From Gammaproteobacteria bacterium (GTDB taxonomy: Bacteria > Pseudomonadota > Gammaproteobacteria > Thiohalospirales > Thiohalospiraceae): 6,036 nucleotides of DNA. The stretch spans positions 1-6,036 of the forward strand of contig JABURU010000240.1 in NCBI GenBank assembly GCA_014762485.1, in the 5' to 3' direction. A model generated the notes under the pieces. It was not told where the DNA came from and did not search any database. It was given only the letters and a program-made list of their open reading frames with translations. The position numbers were made by a program, and so were the translations under genes. This document shows, piece after piece, positions 1 through 5,961 of this stretch. Position 1 is the first letter of the stretch, and every line of letters begins with the position of its first letter.

Positions 1-54
1 GGCGGAGCCGTCAGATTTACAGTCTGATCCCTTTGGCCACTCGGGAACCCCTCC
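1..54 (-). tRNA. tRNA-Tyr (anticodon GTA), 3' part cut off by the window edge
   Basis: On the minus strand the sequence starting at base 54 reads GGAGGGGTTCCCGAGTGGCC, the typical 5' acceptor strand and D arm of a bacterial tRNA-Tyr. The anticodon arm follows, with 5-bp stem TCAGA/TCTGA, loop CTGTAAA and anticodon GTA at 20-18. After it comes the start of the long class II variable arm (CGGCTCCGCC). The T arm, the 3' acceptor strand and CCA lie beyond the window. In E. coli the tyrU gene follows thrU and precedes glyT, thrT and tufB, so those genes probably continue to the left, but that is inference. Identity is very secure from the anticodon and the conserved 5' half. Confidence 0.96.
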
Positions 55-63
55 AGAAATCGA

Positions 64-99
64 GCCGGCTATTTTCCTTAAGCAACACCTCTGTGTCAA
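64..99 (-). promoter_or_regulatory. Possible second tandem promoter (P2) close to tRNA-Tyr
   Basis: A perfect -35 hexamer TTGACA (99-94) lies 17 bp upstream of GAAAAT (76-71), which matches four of six -10 bases. Initiation would be near base 64, about 10 nt before the tRNA. Both this -35 and the P1 -35 overlap an ATAAGCTT repeat (ATAAGCTTGACA here, ATAAGCTTTGTCA for P1). The -10 is weak, so the perfect -35 could be chance. Confidence 0.35.
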
Positions 100-120
100 G
101 CTTATCTCGCCAGCAAGAAA

Positions 121-181
121 GCGCAGTATTATAAGGACAAAGCCCGCCCATGACAAAGCTTATTTTACATTTATTTTAGGT
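121..181 (-). promoter_or_regulatory. Strong stable-RNA-type promoter for the tRNA-Tyr operon (P1)
   Basis: On the minus strand TTGTCA (156-151, five of six consensus bases) is followed by a 17-bp spacer and a perfect TATAAT (133-128). Transcription would start near base 121, giving a leader of about 67 nt before the tRNA. Just upstream of the -35, bases 181-157 are almost pure A/T on the coding strand (for example AAAATAAATG and TAAAATAAG), like an UP element. Downstream of the -10 the discriminator ACTGCGC is GC-rich, as in promoters under stringent (ppGpp/DksA) control. The AT-rich block begins immediately after the diguanylate cyclase stop codon. The hexamers and spacing are seen directly; UP-element and stringent control are inferred by analogy with rRNA and tRNA promoters. 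Confidence 0.8.
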
Positions 182-1378
182 TTATTGATTAACCCTGTTG
201 CGGCCACCTTCTTTTGCCCTGTACAAGGCATCATCCGCGGCCTTTAATACATCGTCCGCGGTATCCCCGTCCATGTTTTCCGCCACACCGATACTGGCGG
301 TAACGACGACATATTTTTCTTTCTTACTGTTACCGCGCGCGCCCTTGGGTTCAATCACTGGGCGATCTTTGTTTCTTAATGCGAAACCAGAGTGCGCAAT
401 ATCTTCACGCACCTTTTCCAGATGAGGGAGCACCGTCTCTATATCTTTACCTGGAAATAGAAAAGTGAACTCTTCACCACCATAACGATAGACCTTACCG
501 CCGCCGCCAATCTTGCGCATCTTACTGCCCACAAAGCGCAACACCTGATCACCAATGTCATGCCCATAGGTATCAGTAAATTTCTTGAAATTATCCACAT
601 CAAGCATGGCCAGAGTATAACGACCTGATAATTTGTTCAGGTTTTCACGCAATGCACGCCTGGATGGCAAACCTGTTAATTCATCCATATATGCCATGCT
701 ATATGAGTCCAGCAAGATTGCTCCCATCAGGCTCAGGGGCATGAAACTAAACAGCATCAGGTTTTGGTTTGTACTCCCTGGATAGTGAAAAAACAGGATA
801 ACTTGTAACAAGACCACAAATATTCCACTTTCCAGCCATGACGTACTTCGGATTGCGACCACAAGTGATACCAGCAACCAGGTGATGCTCCAGACTCCCA
901 GTAACTGACCAAACTGACTATTTAGCCAAGTTATTGGCTGAAAAAGAGTGGTTTGCGCCACTATATCTATAAGACCATAATGACGCTGTACTATCCAATA
1001 AGCGATTCCCAGCTGAACTAACCAGAAGATAACGAGCAAAAAGCTCTGCGTACTTAATAAGCCTCTTTCGCGAAAAAAAGCAAATAGTGCAACATTCACC
1101 GGAACCAGTAGCACCGTTATGGTAATAGCTCCCATGAACCAGGGCTGTTGGTACTGTTCCAGTACAAACCAATAGAAACCTGTAGTCAGAATGATCAGCA
1201 GGGCTATGCGCGAGCGGTGAAAACCTAGTGCTAAAGACAGGGCAACTAAAGCGGTTAAGAATGGAAAGTAAACGGTTGCGGAAAGCAAGCCAGGCGGTAA
1301 TTTTGCCAAATAGGCGGATAGCACCCAGGCCGCAGCCAGGATGATAAAAGTAAGCAGGATAGGGCGATGAATAGCCAA
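182..1378 (-). CDS. Membrane-bound GGDEF diguanylate cyclase
   Basis: This 398-residue protein probably condenses two GTP into cyclic di-GMP at the inner membrane. Residues 1-226 are hydrophobic, with about eight predicted membrane segments (roughly 7-25, 33-53, 57-75, 83-103, 110-130, 158-176, 183-199, 205-224). I do not recognise this half as a named sensor domain. The GGDEF domain spans about 230-398: DELTGLPSRR (232-241), metal-binding D260 in LDVDNFK, YGHDIGD (271-277), the active-site loop GGEEF (300-304) and TASIGVAE (360-367). The RxxD inhibitory site expected at 291-294 is GGGG, so canonical product inhibition should be absent. The usual guanine-contacting Asn is Thr268. A polar insert of about 20 residues (around 334-356) precedes TASIG. 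The start is TTG (1378-1376), with AGG seven bases upstream. The only other in-frame candidates between here and the tRNA are ATT codons, and the next Met is far inside the protein. The gene begins 20 nt after tRNA-Thr, so it may be co-transcribed with it. Family assignment is secure; activity and the sensed signal are unknown. Confidence 0.92.
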   Translation of the reverse strand: MAIHRPILLTFIILAAAWVLSAYLAKLPPGLLSATVYFPFLTALVALSLALGFHRSRIALLIILTTGFYWFVLEQYQQPWFMGAITITVLLVPVNVALFAFFRERGLLSTQSFLLVIFWLVQLGIAYWIVQRHYGLIDIVAQTTLFQPITWLNSQFGQLLGVWSITWLLVSLVVAIRSTSWLESGIFVVLLQVILFFHYPGSTNQNLMLFSFMPLSLMGAILLDSYSMAYMDELTGLPSRRALRENLNKLSGRYTLAMLDVDNFKKFTDTYGHDIGDQVLRFVGSKMRKIGGGGKVYRYGGEEFTFLFPGKDIETVLPHLEKVREDIAHSGFALRNKDRPVIEPKGARGNSKKEKYVVVTASIGVAENMDGDTADDVLKAADDALYRAKEGGRNRVNQ

Positions 1379-1398
1379 AATATTGCCTAAGAAGAAAA

Positions 1399-1474
<76 letters not shown>

Positions 1475-1479
1475 AACAG

Positions 1480-1515
1480 GACGCATATGCTATTCAATCA
1501 CGAACATTTTGGCAA
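1480..1515 (-). promoter_or_regulatory. Weak candidate promoter for tRNA-Thr
   Basis: On the minus strand TTGCCA (1515-1510, five of six matches) is followed by a 17-bp spacer and TAGCAT (1492-1487, four of six). Initiation would fall near base 1480, only about 6 nt before the mature tRNA 5' end. The elements lie inside the 16-codon micro-ORF. No better promoter pair is visible in the gap. Transcription from upstream genes is the alternative, since no terminator is visible after the SPOR gene. Confidence 0.35.
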
Positions 1516-1540
1516 TGACTGATCCACGATTATTCTGCAT
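1490..1540 (-). CDS. Candidate 16-residue micro-ORF or leader peptide before tRNA-Thr
   Basis: An ATG at 1540-1538 opens a short frame, MQNNRGSVIAKMFVIE, closed by TAG at 1492-1490. Upstream is an excellent Shine-Dalgarno AAGGAG (1553-1548), then seven A/T bases (T followed by six A) before the ATG. This ribosome-binding site is stronger than those of its neighbours. The frame lies 48 nt after the SPOR gene stop and 15 nt before tRNA-Thr. I recognise no family. It could be a small peptide, a translated leader affecting tRNA expression, or chance. The ribosome-binding site is the main reason to list it; coding status is unproven. Confidence 0.4.
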   Translation of the reverse strand: MQNNRGSVIAKMFVIE

Positions 1541-1588
1541 TTTTTTACTCCTTTATATGAATTACTGCAGCCGAATGATTTTCTGGCC

Positions 1589-2425
1589 TTATTTGCAGTC
1601 TCTTTTTGCGACTTTTGCACCCTTATTGCCGCGTATCAGTGATTTCAGAATCGCCTCATCAGCCTTTTTACCCTGCGGATTCTTTACATCCAGCCAGTAT
1701 TGCTTCTTTTTCACTTTTACCGTGGCCATAACAGGGGCAAAGCCTGCATCCTGTAGACGCTTCAGGCGATTATCCGCCCCGGACTTGGTCGAAAACAGTC
1801 CGACTGAAAGCTTGATACCACTCTTCTTGCGAATCAGTTGCGTATCCTTGAAACCTTTATATTTCAATCGATCCAGTAGCTGTCGCGCCTCGGCATCTGA
1901 TTTAATACCATCTATATACAACCAGTGGCGGGATTCCTGTTTGTCTGCACGGCGAGCCTTGTCGATATCCAGCCCCATAGCTTTCACTCGCGCCTCTACC
2001 TGCCTTAAGGCCTTTTCGGTTTTAACCGGCCCCAGGGTATAACAAACTGCAGCGGGCTTTGGCTCTACCTTAGGCTCTGGCTTCGCTACCTCTTTAGTCG
2101 GCGGTTTAACCGCCATAGTTTCAGGTTCGGGTTTAGGTTCTGCGGCAACAGGCTCTTCTACCTTTTTCGCCATCACCTCGGGCTTGGCGGCTTCAGGTTG
2201 TAGCTCTGACGCAGGCATCTCTGCTGGTGCTGCAAGAGGATCACCGATCGGCACGATGCCGAGCATCTTTTTCTGCTCGTCATCCAGCTCGGTTAAAAGC
2301 GTAAGTGGATCATACTCGCCAGAGTGATTAGATGTCTGGGCAAGTTCTTGATCTTGGTTCGCAAAATATTGCCAGGCAAAAAAGCCGCCATTTAGCAGCA
2401 ACATGAACAAGATTAGCCATCTCAT
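1589..2425 (-). CDS. Membrane-anchored SPOR-domain protein
   Basis: This 278-residue protein has one N-terminal membrane segment (about 3-19, no lipobox), so it is probably bitopic with the rest in the periplasm. A Pro/Glu/Lys/Ala-rich linker (about 62-126) with KPEP and EPKP units likely crosses periplasmic space. The C-terminal region (about 127-250) shows SPOR-like beta-alpha units, clearest at 204-229 (IKLSVGLFSTKSGADNRLKR and following). SPOR domains generally bind denuded peptidoglycan at division septa, so a cell-wall or division role is likely but not shown. The only cysteines, C128 and C277, flank the folded region and could form a disulfide. The start codon overlaps the coaX stop by ATGA, with AGGGAG (2438-2433) seven bases upstream, indicating translational coupling. 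SPOR proteins are known beside birA-coaX in other gammaproteobacteria. Confidence 0.85.
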   Translation of the reverse strand: MRWLILFMLLLNGGFFAWQYFANQDQELAQTSNHSGEYDPLTLLTELDDEQKKMLGIVPIGDPLAAPAEMPASELQPEAAKPEVMAKKVEEPVAAEPKPEPETMAVKPPTKEVAKPEPKVEPKPAAVCYTLGPVKTEKALRQVEARVKAMGLDIDKARRADKQESRHWLYIDGIKSDAEARQLLDRLKYKGFKDTQLIRKKSGIKLSVGLFSTKSGADNRLKRLQDAGFAPVMATVKVKKKQYWLDVKNPQGKKADEAILKSLIRGNKGAKVAKRDCK

Positions 2426-3192
2426 TCAACATCTCCCTTATTATTCATTTTGGCCAGTACCGCCATTCCTTCCAGCACCAGGTGCGGACGATATTGCCAG
2501 TTACCCTTTAACATTGACATGATTTTACTTCCATTGCCACCCGTGATTATTCCTTGCAATGGGCCAATATGCTGATTTTCACTCATCACGCTATTCACTG
2601 CGCCTGATAGTGCAGTACGTATACCCTGGCTAATGCAACTATCTGTATCTTTCCCCAGGCAACCAGCATCCTCGTAACTTGTAACTTGTGGCAATAGTGC
2701 GGTTGAGTTATGCAGGGCGTTCGCCATCATCTGCATTCCCGGTATTATTTGACCGCCTAAATGTTGCCCATCAGCAGCTATGATATCGATGGTCATGGCG
2801 GTGCCACAGTCAACGACACAGACGGCACTTTGCAGCTGATTTTTGGCCGCGATCATCGCCAGCCATCGATCCACTCCTAACTTATCGGCATGTTGGTAGG
2901 CATTTTTTACCCCGGCAGCATGCTCACTGGAAGAGAGCCGTTTTATTTGCCGGTGTGTTTGTGATGACAATTCATGCAAAACCTGGAACACCACGTCATT
3001 GTTCGCTACCGCGGCTACCAGTATATCTGTGATTTCGCCAGCAGTTTGCCACTGCTCCAGCAGATACTGATAAGAAAAGCGTTCATCCTCATACGCCAGT
3101 GCAGCATGGTGTTGCAGGCCAGCGGCGGTCAACCAGGCCCATTTACATGCACTATTTCCGACATCAACTAAAAGCACTAAACGAGTATTCAT
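2422..3192 (-). CDS. coaX: Type III pantothenate kinase
   Basis: This 256-residue cytoplasmic enzyme phosphorylates pantothenate to 4'-phosphopantothenate, the committed step of coenzyme A synthesis. It has the type III (ASKHA-fold) signatures in order: the N-terminal phosphate-binding segment LLVDVGNSACKW (7-18), LGVDRW (105-110) with the Asp expected to act in catalysis, VVDCGTAMTIDI (126-137), GGQIIPGMQMM (146-156) and the late ITGGNG (216-221). Family knowledge: type III enzymes need a monovalent cation such as potassium and are not feedback-inhibited by CoA. The ATG lies 2 nt after the birA TAA with no good Shine-Dalgarno, so translation is probably coupled to birA. An internal GTG at codon 6 would also keep the motif but has no better ribosome site. 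Its stop overlaps the SPOR gene start. Confidence 0.95.
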   Translation of the reverse strand: MNTRLVLLVDVGNSACKWAWLTAAGLQHHAALAYEDERFSYQYLLEQWQTAGEITDILVAAVANNDVVFQVLHELSSQTHRQIKRLSSSEHAAGVKNAYQHADKLGVDRWLAMIAAKNQLQSAVCVVDCGTAMTIDIIAADGQHLGGQIIPGMQMMANALHNSTALLPQVTSYEDAGCLGKDTDSCISQGIRTALSGAVNSVMSENQHIGPLQGIITGGNGSKIMSMLKGNWQYRPHLVLEGMAVLAKMNNKGDVE

Positions 3193-3194
3193 AT

Positions 3195-4166
3195 TTACGA
3201 CGACATACGAAGCGAGACTTCGCCACTTTGATAGGCCTTCACACCTTCGCTGGTTTGCAATAACAAGCTACCGTATTGATCTATCCCTTGAACCTTGCCG
3301 GTGATTACCTGTTGAGGAAAGTGTAACTCGACTTCCTGACCAGCATACTGATCCATCTTATTCCATGTTTCAAGGTAAGCTTGCATGCCTTCTCTTTCAA
3401 ACTGTTCAAGGTTGGCTCTTAGCTGCAGCAAGATTTTGGCAACGATCTGGTTACGTGACAGTTTCTGCTCCGTTAACGAAGATAGATCTATCCATGGCTG
3501 ATCAATAGCGCTGGCGGCCTCATCCGGCATAGCCAGGTTAACACCGATGCCGATCACTACCGCCTGTTCAGCGTATGCCTCTCCAGTCATCTCTAACAGG
3601 ATACCGGCTAGTTTTCTTTGCTGAACTATCACATCATTTGGCCATTTGACACCGATGCCTTCTACTCCCAAAGCGTTTAATGCCTGTGTAACCGTCAAGG
3701 CACAGATCAAGCTACCACAAGCCACCGCAGCAGGGGCCATTTGGGTACGCCATAAATACGACATATATATATTAGTGGCAATAGGAGAGATCCATTGACG
3801 GCCACGGCGACCACGACCAGCCGTTTGCAGCTCAGCAAGACACACTGAACCATTCTCGGCACCGTTTTTGGCTTGTTCTAAGAGATAACTATTAGTGGAA
3901 TCCAGTGACTGGTGAACTTCTATATTATAGTGACTGGACTCAGCCCCCATATAGCTATAGATGGCATCAAGATCCAGGCACTCGACCGGCCGGGATAAGC
4001 GATAGCCCTTACCTGTCACAGCGTGCACTTCAAGGCCTTGCTTACGTAGTGATTCGATGGCTTTCCAGATTGAGGCGCGGCTGATGTTGAGGCTGCTTGC
4101 CAGCTCTTCGCCGGAGTAAAAGCGGCCATCTTGAAGGTGTTGTAGAACAGTATAGGCAGTAGTCAT
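3195..4166 (-). CDS. birA: Bifunctional biotin-protein ligase and biotin operon repressor
   Basis: This 323-residue protein activates biotin with ATP to biotinyl-AMP and transfers it to the biotin carrier protein of acetyl-CoA carboxylase. The N-terminal winged helix (about 1-60) includes YSGEELASSLNISRASIWKA (17-36) and the wing TGKGYRLSRP (51-60). It therefore belongs to the group II ligases, which can also repress biotin synthesis genes. The catalytic core shows SLDSTN (87-92), the biotinyl-AMP loop GRGRRGRQW (117-125), KWPNDVIV (174-181), RKLAGILLEM (184-193) and IGIGVNL (205-211). A small C-terminal domain covers about 270-323. Length matches E. coli BirA (about 321). The start ATG is firm, because TAA closes the frame just upstream without another start codon. 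It lies directly at the base of a perfect hairpin and lacks a clear Shine-Dalgarno. It follows fabB and precedes coaX by 2 nt. Confidence 0.97.
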   Translation of the reverse strand: MTTAYTVLQHLQDGRFYSGEELASSLNISRASIWKAIESLRKQGLEVHAVTGKGYRLSRPVECLDLDAIYSYMGAESSHYNIEVHQSLDSTNSYLLEQAKNGAENGSVCLAELQTAGRGRRGRQWISPIATNIYMSYLWRTQMAPAAVACGSLICALTVTQALNALGVEGIGVKWPNDVIVQQRKLAGILLEMTGEAYAEQAVVIGIGVNLAMPDEAASAIDQPWIDLSSLTEQKLSRNQIVAKILLQLRANLEQFEREGMQAYLETWNKMDQYAGQEVELHFPQQVITGKVQGIDQYGSLLLQTSEGVKAYQSGEVSLRMSS

Positions 4167-4193
4167 ACGGGTAAGTCTACCAAACTTACCCGT
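4167..4193 (-). promoter_or_regulatory. Perfect 10-bp inverted repeat abutting the birA start codon
   Basis: ACGGGTAAGT and ACTTACCCGT flank a 7-nt loop, and the right-hand arm on the coding strand ends directly at the birA ATG. There is no following U-tract, so it is not a normal intrinsic terminator. The only purine-rich ribosome-site candidate, GGTAG, sits in the loop about 11 nt from the ATG. It may be an RNA hairpin that tunes birA translation or stabilises fabB mRNA, or a DNA operator for an unknown dimeric repressor. The repeat is certain; its function is inferred. Confidence 0.55.
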
Positions 4194-4211
4194 TTAAACT
4201 GTGAAATGAAT

Positions 4212-5429
4212 TTAGTCTTCGTAGCGTTTAAACACCAGGCTGGCGTTGGTACCGCCAAAACCGAAGCTGTTAGACATGACCTGCTTGAGGCCAGCATTCT
4301 CTATTGTTTCGGTAACGATAGGCATACCTTCCGCTGCCTCATCCAGCTCATCTACGTTAATCGATGGTGCAATAAAGTCACCTTCCATCATTAACAGGCT
4401 ATAGATCGCCTCATTCACACCGGCCGCGCCCAGGGCGTGTCCGGTCAAGGATTTGGTAGAGGCAATCTTGGGAATGTTATCGCCAAAGACATTACGCACC
4501 GCTCCCAGCTCCTTGGTATCTCCCACAGGAGTACTGGTTCCATGGGCATTGATGTAATCAACGTCACCTTCGACCGTCGACATCGCTTGCTTCATACAGC
4601 GCTCGGCACCTTCACCAGATGGCGCGACCATGTCGTAGCCATCAGAAGTGGCACCATAACCAACCAGTTCAGCATAGATCTTGGCGCCACGAGCCTTGGC
4701 GTGCTCCAGCTCTTCCAGCACCACCAGACCGCCACCGCCTGAAATAACAAAACCATCACGGTTGGCATCATAGGTACGCGAGGCCTTTTCCGGCGTCTCA
4801 TTATATTTGGAAGAGAGTGCGCCCATGCCATCAAACAACAGGGTTAATGACCAGTGAACCTCTTCACCACCGCCTGCAAAGACGATGTCCTGCTTGTTGA
4901 GCTGTATTTGCTCCATGGCATTACCAATGCAGTGTGCGCTGGTGGAACAGGCAGAACTAATAGAGTAATTCACGCCCTTGATCTTAAAGGCCGTAGCCAG
5001 GTTAGCGGAAGTGGTACTCCCCATAGTACGAGGCACCATGTAAGGGCCGACACGTTTGGCGCCACGCTCACGTAAGGTATCTACGGCGGCAACCAGATCA
5101 TTATTCGATGCGCCGCCTGAGCCGACGATAATCCCGGTCCGCTCATTGGAGACCTGTTCATCAGACAAACCAGAATCATCGATTGCCTGTTGCATCGCGA
5201 TATAGTTATAGGCCGCCGCGGCTCCCATGAAACGCAGCAACTTACGATCAATGTTCTCTTTCAGATCTATGTTGATCGGGCCATCTACATGCGAGCGGAA
5301 GCCCAAGTCAGCGTATTCCTGATTAAATTTTATGCCGGATTTACCAGCCTTGAGAGAGGCCGTAACCTCCTCCGCATTATTGCCTATGCTGGAAACAATA
5401 CCGAGACCTGTAACAACTACGCGACGCAC
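4212..5429 (-). CDS. fabB: Beta-ketoacyl-ACP synthase I
   Basis: This 405-residue cytoplasmic condensing enzyme extends acyl-ACP with malonyl-ACP and is needed to elongate the cis-3-decenoyl product of FabA, so it commits carbon to unsaturated fatty acids. The thiolase-fold triad is intact: Cys161 in SSACSTSAHCIG, His296 in NAHGTSTPVGDTKE and His331 in SLTGHALGAAG, with Lys326 preceding. The glycine-rich NSFGFGGTNASLVF lies near the C terminus. I chose the GTG at 5429-5427, because it gives MRRVVVTGLGIVSS, matching the FabB N terminus and usual length of about 406, and has GAGG six bases upstream. A TTG four codons earlier would be possible but overlaps that ribosome site. It lies 16 nt after fabA, as in fabAB operons of pseudomonads and other gammaproteobacteria. 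The length and FabA neighbour favour FabB over FabF. Confidence 0.96.
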   Translation of the reverse strand: MRRVVVTGLGIVSSIGNNAEEVTASLKAGKSGIKFNQEYADLGFRSHVDGPINIDLKENIDRKLLRFMGAAAAYNYIAMQQAIDDSGLSDEQVSNERTGIIVGSGGASNNDLVAAVDTLRERGAKRVGPYMVPRTMGSTTSANLATAFKIKGVNYSISSACSTSAHCIGNAMEQIQLNKQDIVFAGGGEEVHWSLTLLFDGMGALSSKYNETPEKASRTYDANRDGFVISGGGGLVVLEELEHAKARGAKIYAELVGYGATSDGYDMVAPSGEGAERCMKQAMSTVEGDVDYINAHGTSTPVGDTKELGAVRNVFGDNIPKIASTKSLTGHALGAAGVNEAIYSLLMMEGDFIAPSINVDELDEAAEGMPIVTETIENAGLKQVMSNSFGFGGTNASLVFKRYED

Positions 5430-5435
5430 CTTACA

Positions 5436-5439
5436 CCTC
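5436..5439 (-). promoter_or_regulatory. Shine-Dalgarno that fixes the fabB GTG start
   Basis: GAGG (5439-5436) stands six bases before GTG 5429-5427. The upstream TTG (5441-5439) overlaps this motif and has no ribosome site of its own, so the shorter protein is preferred. Confidence 0.7.
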
Positions 5440-5445
5440 AACTAA

Positions 5446-5961
5446 TCAGAAGTTATCTGTACTGGTGAATAAACCAACACGCAAATCTTTTGCTTCGTAT
5501 ATCAAGCGATCATCAACTTCCAGTTGCGCATCACCAATTCCCATAAAGAGCTTACGCTTGATAACTCGCTTTAAATCTATTTTGTATCTAACCAGTTTAG
5601 CACTTGGCAAAACCTGTCCGGTGAACTTTACTTCGCCTGCAGCAAGTGCACGGCCACGACCTGGACCACCGGCCCAGCCAAGATAGAAACCAATTAGTTG
5701 CCACATGGCATCCAGGCCTAGACAACCTGGCATCACAGGATCATTTTCAAAGTGGCAGTCAAAAAACCACAGATCGGGACGTACATCCAGTTCAGCAATG
5801 ATCTGACCCTTACCGTAGGCACCCCCCTCTTCAGAGATGGTGGTTATACGATCAAACATCAGCATAGGAGGCAGTGGCAGCTGGGCATTTCCAGGGCCAA
5901 ACAATTCACCATGACCACATGCGATCAAATCTTCATAAGAATAACTGCTCTTCTGTTCCAT
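5446..5961 (-). CDS. fabA: 3-hydroxydecanoyl-ACP dehydratase/isomerase
   Basis: This 171-residue hot-dog-fold enzyme dehydrates 3-hydroxydecanoyl-ACP and isomerises trans-2- to cis-3-decenoyl-ACP, the branch point of anaerobic unsaturated fatty acid synthesis. Catalytic His70 lies in WFFDCHFENDPVMPGCLG and Asp84 in LGLDAMWQLIGFYLGW, the positions known in E. coli FabA. GEVKFTGQVLP and RLIYEAKDLRVGLF follow as in the family. I chose the ATG at 5961-5959, giving MEQKSSYSYEDL and a length close to the usual 172. GGGA lies five bases upstream. A TTG nine codons earlier lacks a ribosome site and would add a tail foreign to the family. It leads the fab-bir-coa gene run. The 75 nt upstream, to the window end, show no promoter I would defend, and I see no FadR-like operator there. 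Confidence 0.96.
   Translation of the reverse strand: MEQKSSYSYEDLIACGHGELFGPGNAQLPLPPMLMFDRITTISEEGGAYGKGQIIAELDVRPDLWFFDCHFENDPVMPGCLGLDAMWQLIGFYLGWAGGPGRGRALAAGEVKFTGQVLPSAKLVRYKIDLKRVIKRKLFMGIGDAQLEVDDRLIYEAKDLRVGLFTSTDNF

Noticed and set aside
182..1378. Cyclase gene as part of an integrated mobile element using tRNA-Thr as an attachment site
   Set aside because: There is no integrase and no repeated copy of the tRNA 3' end downstream of the gene before tRNA-Tyr. Composition is not visibly different from its neighbours.
1552..1580. TATAAA at 1557-1552 as a -10 element for the micro-ORF or tRNA-Thr
   Set aside because: No recognisable -35 lies 16-18 bp upstream, and the A-rich sequence is accounted for by the ribosome-binding site.
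3208..3222. Short hairpin CGAAG/CTTCG near the birA 3' end as a terminator
   Set aside because: It has only five base pairs, lies inside coding sequence and has no T-tract. coaX begins 2 nt after the birA stop, so termination there makes little sense.
4167..4193. Inverted repeat as an intrinsic terminator for fabB
   Set aside because: No run of T follows the stem on the coding strand; the birA ATG comes directly after it.
4167..4211. BirA autoregulatory operator upstream of birA
   Set aside because: The arms ACGGGTAAGT/ACTTACCCGT do not match the known TTGTAAACC-type half-sites, and the spacing is about 7 rather than about 14-16 nt.
4206..5075. Several plus- and minus-strand frames of 60 to 101 codons inside fabB
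   Set aside because: The fabB frame is complete with all catalytic residues. The other frames are low-complexity shadows without family features or sensible starts.
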